From: a virus
Strand: one strand, 5' to 3'
Virus record (IMG/VR): IMGVR_UViG_3300032273_000082
Coordinates: 1 to 36,820 of that record
Length of the DNA: 36,820 nt
The notes below the pieces were generated by a model, which worked only from the letters and a program-made list of their open reading frames with translations, was not told where the DNA came from and made no database searches. Positions 25,125 to 33,056 of this stretch are shown piece after piece. A program made the position numbers and the translations under genes. Position 1 is the first letter of the stretch; every line of letters begins with the position of its first letter.

Positions 25125-26104
25125 GCCGCATCATCAAAAAACACTACCCTGAAATCGCCAATGGCTGGCACGTTCCAATATGGGCCGTCATCACCACGAT
25201 TAACGAAAATACGCACGAAGGGGATTTAGGGAACAGATACCGCCCACGATACGCGGCTAGCGTGCGTCTTTTAGATAAAAATGGGGATATCGTTGTCACC
25301 GCCCCACCCATGCAAAATATAGCCATCGCGGGAAACTTTAACAGCAGCGGCGGTATATTAATGCTACCCGAACCAGGTAACACCGTAGAGCTCTCTTTTG
25401 CATTTGGGCATCCTGACAAACCGTATATCAGTAATGTTTTGCCCTGGTCGGTCACACTCCCCGACCACAAGCCTGGCGAGATGACACTGCAGGCGCGTAA
25501 AGGCGCACGGATGCACATCGATAACGCCGGTAATATCACGCACGATACAGATAGAAAGCTCACTCAACTGGCGGCAGAGCTTGAACAAATCATAGGCAAA
25601 ATGACCGTATCAGCCACAGCGCGTACTACAGAGATAAAATCACACGATAAGATAACGGTCGGTGGTAAATATCATTTAGAGGCGTTAGGTGCGCTTTTGC
25701 TGCTTACAACAGGTCACGTTGAATTATCCAGCTTAGACAGCATGAACTTTACGACAGCCAGTGACTTAAACGAAAATATTGCTGGCAAACGTCAAAGCAT
25801 GATCAAGGAATTATTATCACTAGCCGTTAAAGACAAGGGCGAAATACGATTAGACAGCAGTGGATTATCACTGACAGTGAACAAAGGTTATGTGACTATA
25901 GGAAGAAATAACGCCGATGTTGTGAAGGTACTTTACGATCTGATAGATACCGTTAGCCAACTAGCAAACGCACTCACCATGCATACTCACCCGCACCCAG
26001 AAGGGCCAACTGGTCAACCCATGAACGCAGGTGATATTGCCGGACAAGGCGCACAGGCAGAAGCTCTTGCCAATCAACTTAAACCCATAGTGAGACACGG
26101 GTAG
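25109..26104 (+). CDS. V: baseplate spike protein V
   Basis: A 331-residue protein, the P2 gpV-type spike that pierces the cell surface. The N-terminal part has an OB-fold-like region (YAASVRLLDKNGDIV, ILMLPEPGNTVELSFAFGHPDKPYISNVLP at about 50-108). The middle holds a repeated-strand region. TMHTHPHP at about 290-297 near the C-terminus is a histidine cluster of the kind that binds a metal ion at spike tips. P2 gpV is 211 residues; the longer middle would give a longer spike. It is the last gene of the rightward late cluster. Confidence 0.75.
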   Translation: MDDKISRIIKKHYPEIANGWHVPIWAVITTINENTHEGDLGNRYRPRYAASVRLLDKNGDIVVTAPPMQNIAIAGNFNSSGGILMLPEPGNTVELSFAFGHPDKPYISNVLPWSVTLPDHKPGEMTLQARKGARMHIDNAGNITHDTDRKLTQLAAELEQIIGKMTVSATARTTEIKSHDKITVGGKYHLEALGALLLLTTGHVELSSLDSMNFTTASDLNENIAGKRQSMIKELLSLAVKDKGEIRLDSSGLSLTVNKGYVTIGRNNADVVKVLYDLIDTVSQLANALTMHTHPHPEGPTGQPMNAGDIAGQGAQAEALANQLKPIVRHG

Positions 26105-26106
26105 AT

Positions 26107-26140
26107 ACGCAGTCTGAATAATCCCAAACTGCGTTCTTAT
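26107..26140 (+). terminator. terminator of the late gene cluster
   Basis: ACGCAGT (26107-26113) and ACTGCGT (26128-26134) make a 7-bp stem with a 14-base loop, followed by TCTTATTTTATATTTT. It lies between the spike gene and the convergent ImmA gene. Confidence 0.6.
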
Positions 26141-26141
26141 T

Positions 26142-27275
26142 TTATATTTTCATAAGTGGAGTATTCAGCACCGAAGATAAGACGGGAGCTGGTAACGAAA
26201 TACCCGGCAATAGATATTGAACAAAATTATGAGTAAGACCTAATGAATATAGAGTTTTCTGCCAACAATTTCTATCTATATTATTTAATAACTCACCAAG
26301 TAAATGCGGCCTTTCCATAGGAATTTGGTCATCTAAAAGTTCAACTTTACTATATCCTTTTTTATTGAGATATATATAACCCGAACGCATTTGATCGTCA
26401 TTAATCAAACCTAGAGATTTAGCTCGATATAATAACGCCTTAAAACTCACCTTAAAATAAAGCTTTAACTTATTTAAACTCTGCCAATTTAAGCTTTTAG
26501 TACCTTTGATCAGTGGATATTTTCGAACAGCATTAATAAACGTAGTCCTTGGCATCAAAAAAGAGCTAGCAAAAAAGTTTGCTTGCTTTTCAGTTTCTTT
26601 ACAACCCGTAATAATACCGTCATGCATGACTAAGTGACCTAACTCATGAGCAAGATCAAACCGAAAACGACACGGACTATTTTTCGCACTATTTCGAATG
26701 ATAATTGGTCGTTTCCTTGACATTGAAAACGCATCTACCTTTTCATCTACACCATCAATCGATGCAACAATAACCCCTGAGTTTTCGATAACTATTGTAA
26801 TATCATCAATAGGACCATTATTAAGGTTCCAGTAATCACGCATTTTCATTGCGATTTTTTCTATATCATTAATATCGCTTATATTAAAATCTGACACATC
26901 AGGTAAATTGAAGTCAGGAAGTTCAAAATAACCTTCAATTTCCTTAATTAATAAATCTAATATCTCTGCTCGAGCCATAACTGTATTAGTTAATGTTTTT
27001 GTTCTAGAACGAACAGACCGAAAATGACACTGTTCTTCAATAACAGGAACATTTCTAACTGTATAAAAATACGAGCGATTAACACTAAGTAAATTACACA
27101 ATAATGGAAGCTGTTCATCTGTTGGCTCTTGCCCTGCTTCCATTTTATGAATATTCTGCCTTGTTACACCAATGGCTTGTCCTAGTTCTTCAAGAGAAAA
27201 GCCTTTTGCAATTCTTATTAATCTTAATTTATCCCCTCTGTAAGGGTCTATATTAAATAACTCACTCATCACCAT
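26142..27275 (-). CDS. XRE-family HTH fused to an ImmA/IrrE-type metalloprotease
   Basis: A 377-residue protein. Residues about 14-72 form an XRE helix-turn-helix (LRLIRIAKGFSLEELGQAIG, then RQNIHKMEAGQ). HELGH at 210-214 is the zinc-protease motif of the ImmA/IrrE family, with E229 in the TEKQAN stretch as the expected third ligand. In ICEBs1 ImmA cleaves the repressor ImmR, and IrrE/PprI cleaves DdrO after DNA damage. Fused HTH-protease forms are found in many stress and toxin-antitoxin-like units. It overlaps the 215-residue partner by 14 bases and shares its promoter. ATG at 27275 is used; 27269 (ATG) is also possible. The last 120 residues are not recognised. Confidence 0.8.
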   Translation of the reverse strand: MVMSELFNIDPYRGDKLRLIRIAKGFSLEELGQAIGVTRQNIHKMEAGQEPTDEQLPLLCNLLSVNRSYFYTVRNVPVIEEQCHFRSVRSRTKTLTNTVMARAEILDLLIKEIEGYFELPDFNLPDVSDFNISDINDIEKIAMKMRDYWNLNNGPIDDITIVIENSGVIVASIDGVDEKVDAFSMSRKRPIIIRNSAKNSPCRFRFDLAHELGHLVMHDGIITGCKETEKQANFFASSFLMPRTTFINAVRKYPLIKGTKSLNWQSLNKLKLYFKVSFKALLYRAKSLGLINDDQMRSGYIYLNKKGYSKVELLDDQIPMERPHLLGELLNNIDRNCWQKTLYSLGLTHNFVQYLLPGISLPAPVLSSVLNTPLMKI

Positions 27276-27909
27276 TAGTCTTCTTTTCTATCACTTTAGA
27301 TACTACCGACTGCCTTGCAACTGTGCTTGCTTCCGGCAAATCATCGTTTACTACATGTAACTCACCTCGAATTACAGTTTGAGATTGCCACATCGCTTTT
27401 ATTTCATTTGAATATTGGTCATAACCTACAAGTACAACTCTATAGTCATCTTCTAAATCTTCGAGATCACTCCCCATAGTCGCGGGTTCTTGTATGAACA
27501 ATCGCCATACCAAAGACGCGGCATCATCATCTTCAGACTGCATAAAAAACATCGTCATTTGACACTGTTCTGATGTATTTTGAAAAAATATTTTACTTTT
27601 CTTTGGAGCCTTAGGATCATCCCTGAAAACGCGAATAGGAAGACCAAAAACCACAGGAACATAATCCATTGCTCGGCGCGTCAACTTAATCCACGACTTA
27701 GATTTATCTTTGTCCAACGAAATAAATAGTTGACGAACTTGTCCAAAAATTGATGTCTCAACAGTGTAATTGTCATGATACGCACCTACATGTGTAGTAT
27801 TAACTGTATTATCAACAATCTCTAGTATTTTCTGTGATAGTTCATCCAAACACGATTCATCTAACTCAGGGCAGTATTCAAATGGCGTTTTATATTCTTT
27901 AGCGATCAT
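27262..27909 (-). CDS. unknown partner protein of the HTH-ImmA gene
   Basis: A 215-residue acidic protein, first gene of a two-gene operon with the HTH-ImmA gene. Residues 1-130 alternate helices and strands (CLDELSQKILEIVDNTVN; VRQLFISLDKDKSKSWIKLTRR; RVFRDDPKAPKKSKIFF). It has no membrane helix, signal peptide or catalytic motif that I recognise. It could be the substrate, sensor or toxin of the pair. The promoter at 27945-27973 lies directly upstream, so expression does not depend on phage late control. AT-rich composition points to separate acquisition. Confidence 0.65.
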   Translation of the reverse strand: MIAKEYKTPFEYCPELDESCLDELSQKILEIVDNTVNTTHVGAYHDNYTVETSIFGQVRQLFISLDKDKSKSWIKLTRRAMDYVPVVFGLPIRVFRDDPKAPKKSKIFFQNTSEQCQMTMFFMQSEDDDAASLVWRLFIQEPATMGSDLEDLEDDYRVVLVGYDQYSNEIKAMWQSQTVIRGELHVVNDDLPEASTVARQSVVSKVIEKKTNGDE

Positions 27910-27944
27910 AATTTATTTTGTCTTTAGTGAAATGCGTATAGAAT

Positions 27945-27978
27945 ATTATTGTGCTTTTTTTGTCATACGTCAACCAAA
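27945..27978 (-). promoter_or_regulatory. sigma70-like promoter and possible operator of the ImmA operon
   Basis: On the minus strand TTGACG (27973-27968) and AATAAT (27950-27945) are separated by exactly 17 bases. The direct repeat GTCAACCAA occurs at 27970-27978, covering the -35 box, and again at 28000-28008, 30 bases away. The repeats could bind the HTH domain for autoregulation. Confidence 0.6.
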
Positions 27979-27990
27979 AAGGTGCTTTAA

Positions 27991-28107
27991 ATGAAAAATG
28001 TCAACCAAGCATCAAACCAACCAATTAGACTGCCAACATCTCAACTTACAAGCCACCCAGACCGCAAGCTAACACTCCTACTTTCTCACCTTAAGCAAAT
28101 GATTTAG
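27991..28107 (+). CDS. possible 38-residue small protein
   Basis: ATG at 27991 follows AAAGGTG by seven bases, and the frame stays open to the TAG at 28105. It would read divergently from the ImmA operon and overlap its upstream repeat. The peptide is basic with a helical end (RKLTLLLSHLKQMI). Nothing else supports it, so it may be chance. Confidence 0.25.
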   Translation: MKNVNQASNQPIRLPTSQLTSHPDRKLTLLLSHLKQMI

Positions 28108-28237
28108 ATAGCCACACGACAACTCACCTGCAGATGATTTACACATAATCCGCCCTCCCCTAAAATTATCTCTGAAAAAAAATCTTTAAAAAAAACAACT
28201 CATCCGCACACACCTCGGGGCTTTTCGTGTTAGGTTT

Positions 28238-28531
28238 TTGCCATTAAGGAAGTTTGCCAACGCCCTTGCAGGCCCCGCCGTATATAGGGTTATGCGATTA
28301 TGCGCCAAATTCTTAATGGCACAGATGGCAATTAAGGAGCAATTTGTGCAACGTTTTTTCACAGAAAAAATTACAACTCATTGATATATTGACAATTAAA
28401 AATTTTCAGGATTTTTTAAGGCTTAAAAAGCTGTTATTCCAACGACCACAAAAAAGCCTGAAAAATCTTTATATATCAAATGAGTAGAATCAAATTCATC
28501 CAATTCCTTAATGGCACTCGTGCCATTAAGG
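28238..28531. repeat. cluster of palindromes in non-coding DNA
   Basis: This lies in a stretch of about 890 bases (27910-28800) without a clear gene. CCTTAATGGCAC and GTGCCATTAAGG form a perfect 12-bp palindrome with a 2-base spacer at 28506-28531. Related half-sites occur at about 28239 and, as an imperfect inverted pair, at about 28311-28336. Between them, 28376-28485 forms a nested inverted repeat: ACTCATTGATATAT with its near-perfect reverse at 28471-28485, ATTTTCAGG (28402-28410) with CCTGAAAAAT (28457-28466), and an inner arm TTTTTAAG/CTTAAAAA at about 28412-28429. The function is not known. Confidence 0.6.
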
Positions 28532-28800
28532 GGCAACAAACAAAAAATCACGTTCATCAAAAAAATGGCATTTTGCTCATTTGAAAAATTAAAAAATCAT
28601 GTGGTTTTAATTTTTTCCGCTCTAATCTGGCACGCACAACTAAACCGAACATCTAGTAGTTTAAGTATGAACTTCCGTTAACATGAAAATGGACATAAAT
28701 CAGTTTCGGAAAATTATACATTAGCGCTCTCTCAATAATTAAAAGTATGGCAAAGCCACTCAATAGAGTGCTTGTTTTGGGAGGATAATAGCTTTGTGCT

Positions 28801-29056
28801 TTACTATAAACCTTTGGCGGAAGAACATTTTCTCTCGTGTAGGTAATCCTTACCGTAACGTTTACCAGCTACGCCACACATACGCTTCGTGGATGTTGAA
28901 CTACGCGAATGTGGACATCGCCTACCTAGCCCAACAGATGGGCCACAATAACTTTTGATGATCGCCAATGTCTACGGCAAATGGATGAAAAACACGAATA
29001 TGTCAGAGAATGAAAAAGCTTGGGAGGCTTTGAAAGGCATTAGTTCTAGTGGGTAA
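28801..29056 (+). pseudogene. remnant of a tyrosine integrase (C-terminal part)
   Basis: The plus strand encodes INLWRKNIFSRVGNPYRNVYQLRHTYASWML followed by YLAQQMGHNNF, the R-H and G-H motifs of tyrosine recombinases, up to a TGA at 28956. The frame continues one base over as MIANVYGKWM and ends at the TAA at 29054, with the tyrosine-containing motif in VYGKWM. So there is a frameshift between the last two catalytic motifs, and there is no clear start or N-terminal domain. This is a different integrase from the complete one at 35852. It marks an older insertion or the edge of a cargo island. Confidence 0.75.
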
Positions 29057-29061
29057 AGAAA

Positions 29062-29082
29062 AGCCTCGCATGTGCGAGGCTT
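29062..29082 (-). terminator. terminator of the restriction-modification operon
   Basis: AGCCTCGCA and TGCGAGGCT form a perfect 9-bp stem with a 2-base loop (29062-29081). On the minus strand it is followed by TTTTCTTT. It lies 30 bases after the restriction endonuclease stop. Confidence 0.7.
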
Positions 29083-29110
29083 GAATATTCTGTTTTACTA
29101 TCTCTAACCT

Positions 29111-29845
29111 TTAGCCGCCAAAGTCTGCGAATAGGTTACAGTGGTTGGTCAGTTGTTGAATAAATGCGTCAACGCTAGTTGAACCGCTTAAATTACGATA
29201 ATCACCTGCACCACTATTTTCACTTGAAGCGGCCATAACCGAAGCCGCATCATAAATACGTCTAGCCATAAGCTTACGACACAAAATTTCATAGCGTTCT
29301 AGATAAGAAACACCAGCAGCTCGCGGATATTTGCCATTTACTGGTTGATAGTTTGCATCCCTGCTATTTTCATCAGCTAAGAACCCCTGCATCACAGGGA
29401 AGTAATCCATACTGATTCGAGCAGAACGCCTCGTAGTTTCTGAATCTTCAACTAAAATAAGGTACCCCATAAATGGGCGTACGCTTGGCAAGAATGCATT
29501 TTCTTCTATTGCGGTGCTAAGGTCCAATCCACTACCCAGAACTTCTTCTGTACGGTTATTAAAGTTATTACCGATTGATCCTACTTGCGATTTCAACTCA
29601 ACAGCTGCGACTAAGTAACCGTTGGAAGTTACAACAATATCCCATGACTTATGAGGCCTGAAATACCCAGGTAATTGAGAGGTATTTTTCCCAGTGTGGA
29701 TTTGGAAATCTTCAAGATTCGAAGACTCAACAACTCGACTGATTAGAGCAATAAATCCATCTAGCGTTTTTCCACCTAATACACCAGTGCCACCATCTCT
29801 TACTGTCCAGAAGTTTCTAACAGCACTTTTTACTAATTCGTTCAT
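29111..29845 (-). CDS. type II restriction endonuclease, PaeR7I/XhoI type
   Basis: A 244-residue enzyme like PaeR7I (246 residues), which cuts C^TCGAG. Typical stretches are NFWTVRDGGTGVLGGKTLDGF near the start and AAVELKSQVGSIGNNFNNRTEE. The likely PD-(D/E)xK centre is D69 (SWDI), E83 and K85 (ELK). The start ATG lies three bases after the methyltransferase stop, so both are made from one mRNA with the methyltransferase first, a sensible order on entry to a new cell. The CTCGAG specificity is inferred from the family and has not been tested here. Confidence 0.85.
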   Translation of the reverse strand: MNELVKSAVRNFWTVRDGGTGVLGGKTLDGFIALISRVVESSNLEDFQIHTGKNTSQLPGYFRPHKSWDIVVTSNGYLVAAVELKSQVGSIGNNFNNRTEEVLGSGLDLSTAIEENAFLPSVRPFMGYLILVEDSETTRRSARISMDYFPVMQGFLADENSRDANYQPVNGKYPRAAGVSYLERYEILCRKLMARRIYDAASVMAASSENSGAGDYRNLSGSTSVDAFIQQLTNHCNLFADFGG

Positions 29846-29848
29846 TTA

Positions 29849-31510
29849 TTAACCTAGCAACTGTCTTTCTTGTTTATTTAAATTATATAGTTTGGATGTT
29901 AAGAGAATTGATTTCTCAATATCATTATTTATAGCTACCTCTGAGAGAGCAGTAGCTAAATCAGAATCAACGTCTTCCCACCGTGGTAAGCAAATTCGTC
30001 TTAAATGTTGAGCTTGAAACCTCAAATTGCCCCCAGCTACTTTCGTTGAGTAGTTCTCAACGAAAAGCTGTCCGATGCCCGATATTAGAACACCTTGTAA
30101 AGCTCTCAAATCCCAATTAGATGAGCAGATATAGTAAATGGAGTTATTTGGGTGATACTGACCAGAATCATATACAGTAGTCAACTTAGACTTGATATCA
30201 GGTATCAATAGTTTCTCTTGGGCCGCACGTTCTGGGTAAACCCGATCAATTGTCTTAAACCAGTGGTGTGGCGATTTCTTAGCAACATGCCGTTTTTGTA
30301 AAACTTCTTGATGCTGAGTTAAGTATTCTTCGAGCATTGGAAAGTCTGTCAGTTCGACTACACCATTTTCGTCATAAGTGTTCACGATGAACTTACCCGA
30401 AGGCACCAATGTGCCTGTACGAATCTCAGTTGCAGTAACCAAAGGTACTTTACGGCTAGGCTCTAGTACCGCATCATCACTAACTATATATACTTTATTA
30501 TTTCCTGTTGCAGCCCCGATGTAGACCTTGCAACCGACATCTTCCATTTTAGGGAAGTCTTTCTCTAACCTTTTAATTAGATTTAGCTCGTCTGCACACC
30601 CAAACAACCAAGGCTTCTCATCATCGATAATGTCTTTTCTCTCAGTTAGTTTATTTGAGCACTTTTCTTGCCCTGTGAGCATTAAATAAACTGAATCTGA
30701 AAGCTCGAAATCTATCTCTGGGTTATGCAGTATTTTTGTTGAGCTATGCTTCTGCCTTGATATCTGCGTAATCGCTGGGTACGTTAACACATCGGATTGA
30801 AATGCTGATTGACCATAAAGGTCTACGTAAAGGTCAAGTTGATAGCTAGCTGATATAAACCCCCGTAATGACGAACCGTAACTGTTCTTAGTCCATCTAT
30901 CCGTACAAATAAAAGACAAGACCCCTTTTGCCTCGAGTAGCTCTAAACATTTCTGATAAAACGCAATGTATAGATCTGCACGTTCTTTCATTGTGTGGTA
31001 GCGAGAGCGATACGCTGAAAGTAAAGATGGTGGGATGTTCTCGATCCTAACGTATGGCGGGTTACCAATTGCATGACTGAAGTACGTAGAGAAGTCAGTT
31101 AACAAGAAGTCGCCGTGATAGAACCAGCTTTCAACAATTGAGTCAGCCTCTTCAGCCGTTAGGGCTTGCATTAACACTTCACTGGTTTTCTGCTTAGCAA
31201 TTGCAATATTTTCAGCTGAAATATCGAAGGCCTGAACAAGGCCTTTAATAAAGTCTACAGAATAGTGTTCTTGGTTATCTGTTACATTTGCAACCAAAAG
31301 CTTAGCAATTGCGATAACAAATTCACCTTGCCCACATGATGGCTCTAGTATACGAGCGCTCTTCGAGTTAATGGCATTGGTAATACCAGAGGTTTTTAGC
31401 ATAAAGTTAACAATTTTGGGGTTTGTAAAAACCTCGCCTTTTTCTTGATCTGAGGCCCCCCATGCTAAGGAATCTAAATGGTTTTCAATCTCTGGAATAG
31501 CTAGCTGCAT
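29849..31510 (-). CDS. N6-adenine DNA methyltransferase, PaeR7I type
   Basis: A 553-residue gamma-class enzyme. The AdoMet-binding motif ILEPSCGQGEF is at residues 54-64 and the catalytic NPPY at 150-153, in the order I then IV. The C-terminal half (about 290-553) is the target-recognition part, with TATEIRTGTLVP and a late LRFQAQHLRRICLP stretch as in related enzymes. M.PaeR7I (532 residues) methylates adenine in CTCGAG; the same site is expected here. It has no obvious ribosome binding site before the ATG at 31510, and a CTCGAG site lies within it at 30932. Confidence 0.85.
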   Translation of the reverse strand: MQLAIPEIENHLDSLAWGASDQEKGEVFTNPKIVNFMLKTSGITNAINSKSARILEPSCGQGEFVIAIAKLLVANVTDNQEHYSVDFIKGLVQAFDISAENIAIAKQKTSEVLMQALTAEEADSIVESWFYHGDFLLTDFSTYFSHAIGNPPYVRIENIPPSLLSAYRSRYHTMKERADLYIAFYQKCLELLEAKGVLSFICTDRWTKNSYGSSLRGFISASYQLDLYVDLYGQSAFQSDVLTYPAITQISRQKHSSTKILHNPEIDFELSDSVYLMLTGQEKCSNKLTERKDIIDDEKPWLFGCADELNLIKRLEKDFPKMEDVGCKVYIGAATGNNKVYIVSDDAVLEPSRKVPLVTATEIRTGTLVPSGKFIVNTYDENGVVELTDFPMLEEYLTQHQEVLQKRHVAKKSPHHWFKTIDRVYPERAAQEKLLIPDIKSKLTTVYDSGQYHPNNSIYYICSSNWDLRALQGVLISGIGQLFVENYSTKVAGGNLRFQAQHLRRICLPRWEDVDSDLATALSEVAINNDIEKSILLTSKLYNLNKQERQLLG

Positions 31511-31692
31511 GTTTTGATCGATACTATGAAAAATTGAGTTAAGCGTACCAGAAATTCAGGTTCAGACATACAGTAAAGCTTAATTTCTAGATATACTGAA
31601 TTTGGATAACTTTAGGTAGGGCAAATGCACATTAACAGGATATGAATGAGTATTTGATCTACCAAATAATGGGCATAAATCTCTTATAAAAT

Positions 31693-32004
31693 TTAAGCCT
31701 CAACCTGCTGACTAAAGACAAGGGGAGTAACTAACTTAGCCTCATCAGCATAGCGATTCCTTGTATCCCATAGATCCACAGCATGTTGAATGTTCAACCA
31801 GAACTCTGGAGTATTACCCAATGCAGCCGCTAATTTAATCGCAAGTGGAGCCGTCAGAACCCCACCATTAATCAAGTGGCTTACGGTATTTCTATGAACA
31901 CCCATTGCTTCAGCTAAAGTCTTAGACGTAATTCCCACAGGGTCTAAAAATTCAAGCTTTAACATTTCACCAACGGTTACTGGACGACGTTTTGTCTTAC
32001 GCAT
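31693..32004 (-). CDS. higA: HigA-type antitoxin
   Basis: A 103-residue HTH protein of the HigA/VapI type. The stretch TSKTLAEAMGVHRNTVSHLING (about 22-43) is the XRE helix-turn-helix, and AAALGNTPEFWLNIQHAVDLWD (about 64-85) is the HigA hallmark. It neutralises the toxin encoded upstream and represses the operon. AAGGAG lies eight bases before the ATG. It is the second gene of the pair (toxin first), ten bases after the toxin stop. Confidence 0.88.
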   Translation of the reverse strand: MRKTKRRPVTVGEMLKLEFLDPVGITSKTLAEAMGVHRNTVSHLINGGVLTAPLAIKLAAALGNTPEFWLNIQHAVDLWDTRNRYADEAKLVTPLVFSQQVEA

Positions 32005-32014
32005 TATACGCTCC

Positions 32015-32302
32015 TTAATACTTATGAGGGTCTAGGTATGTATTCATAGCTACACCATCAACCCACTGAAATATCAAACGATATTGTTTATTAACTCTAA
32101 TTGAACACCAATCGTTCAGATTTCCTGATAAATGTTCAAATCGATTACCAGGTGGCACACGTAAGTCCGACTCATCTTTCGCGGCATCCAATAGTTCCAA
32201 CTTTCGGTACAGTGCACTATCAATAGTACTTGGTATCAACCGATGGCGAACATCATCCTCATAAAAGGATTCCAACCACTTATCTTTAAATTCTACTGAC
32301 AT
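32015..32302 (-). CDS. higB: HigB-type mRNA interferase toxin
   Basis: A 95-residue RelE-fold toxin. FKDKWLESFYEDD near the start and RVPPGNRFEHLSGNLNDWCSIRVNKQYRLIFQWVDG are typical of HigB, which cuts mRNA on the ribosome. I chose the ATG at 32302 because AAGGTGG lies just upstream and the usual HigB starts here; the open frame goes back to 32338 without support. It stabilises the cargo region or aborts infection by other phages. Confidence 0.87.
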   Translation of the reverse strand: MSVEFKDKWLESFYEDDVRHRLIPSTIDSALYRKLELLDAAKDESDLRVPPGNRFEHLSGNLNDWCSIRVNKQYRLIFQWVDGVAMNTYLDPHKY

Positions 32303-32352
32303 ACCCACCTTAACATTGCACATACGTTGCATGTTCATTGTGCATACTAACG

Positions 32353-32381
32353 ATAATAGCGCACAGTGTGACTGTGCACAA
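32353..32381 (-). promoter_or_regulatory. higBA promoter with operator in the spacer
   Basis: TATTAT (minus, 32358-32353) and TTGTGC (32381-32376) are separated by 17 bases. The inverted repeat GCACAGT/ACTGTGC (32361-32377, 3-base spacer) fills that spacer. More TGTGCA-type half-sites occur at 32317-32322 and 32339-32344. This is the expected layout for HigA autorepression. Confidence 0.6.
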
Positions 32382-32508
32382 GATGTATGAAATGTTTAAA
32401 CATGTTCTTTGATATAATTCTTACAGCGTACCCTTCACTCTTCCCGAACAGAAAAGTCAATACCACCTCAAATCTCGCTTTATCTTTATTTACTGCCCTA
32501 GCCATCGC

Positions 32509-32623
32509 GTAGCGATAAAGCTACCCCATAACAATCATCGTGTACCTTACTTTCCTGTCGCATGACAAAAAACACTAACAGCGCGTTCTCATAACCTCCT
32601 AGCCGCTCATATGGTAGCGATAA
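32509..32623. repeat. iteron-like direct repeats
   Basis: GTAGCGATAA occurs at 32509-32518 and 32614-32623. Each copy is preceded, six to nine bases before, by CCTAGCC and followed by an ACC within a few bases. The copies are 105 bases apart. They may bind the initiator, but only two are present. Confidence 0.4.
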
Positions 32624-32744
32624 CCACCACACCTATAGATTACCTCGACGGGGCCCGTTTAATTGCCCTGTGATGCTAACAAGGCAGATATACTTAAATC
32701 AATTCAATGGGAACTACCTTGCTCTATTCTTGAGGCCTATCTAA

Positions 32745-32767
32745 ATAAAGTTATTTAATAACTTTAT
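32745..32767. repeat. 23-bp perfect palindrome
   Basis: ATAAAGTTATT and AATAACTTTAT flank a single central T. It is AT-rich with no T run, so it is more likely a protein-binding site or a strand-opening element than a terminator. It lies between the iteron-like repeats and the DnaA box. Confidence 0.6.
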
Positions 32768-32870
32768 GGATTTGAGGCACGAAAAAACACCTAAAAGATC
32801 TAAGACTAAAAACTACCCCCGCTTCTTACTTCCAATCCTTACTTCCATTTCAAACCCATAGCACACAGGG

Positions 32871-32942
32871 TTATCCACAACGCCCACCTTTGCGCCCAAA
32901 AAGGATCGCAAAGGATCATATTTTCGAACCCTCTAGAGAGGG
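32871..32942. other. candidate oriR with DnaA box
   Basis: TTATCCACA at 32871-32879 is a perfect DnaA box. It is followed by AAGGATC at 32901-32907 and 32911-32917, ten bases apart and carrying Dam GATC sites, then an AT-rich stretch and the inverted repeat CCCTCT-AG-AGAGGG at 32929-32942. In IncFII-type plasmids oriR with a DnaA box lies just downstream of repA; here it lies 180 bases after the RepA-like stop on the same side. Confidence 0.5.
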
Positions 32943-33056
32943 GCGTATTGAAATGTCTATTAATCGCCAGACAACAATCATTAAAACCTATCAATGTTTT
33001 ATACAGACGTACGAAAGCCTCCGCGGGAGCGGATTATTCAAAAATTAGAGGGTTAT

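Larger units (their letters stand above)
32382..33056. other. non-coding region with candidate replication origin
   Basis: About 675 bases without a convincing gene, downstream of the RepA-like gene. It holds paired GTAGCGATAA repeats (32509-32518, 32614-32623) each preceded by CCTAGCC, a 23-bp perfect palindrome at 32745-32767, and the DnaA box with GATC repeats at 32871-32942, described separately. Confidence 0.5.

Noticed and set aside
28376-28485. Retron-type msr/msd RNA in the palindromic region
   Set aside because: No reverse transcriptase gene occurs anywhere in the window, and the fold lacks the expected layout.
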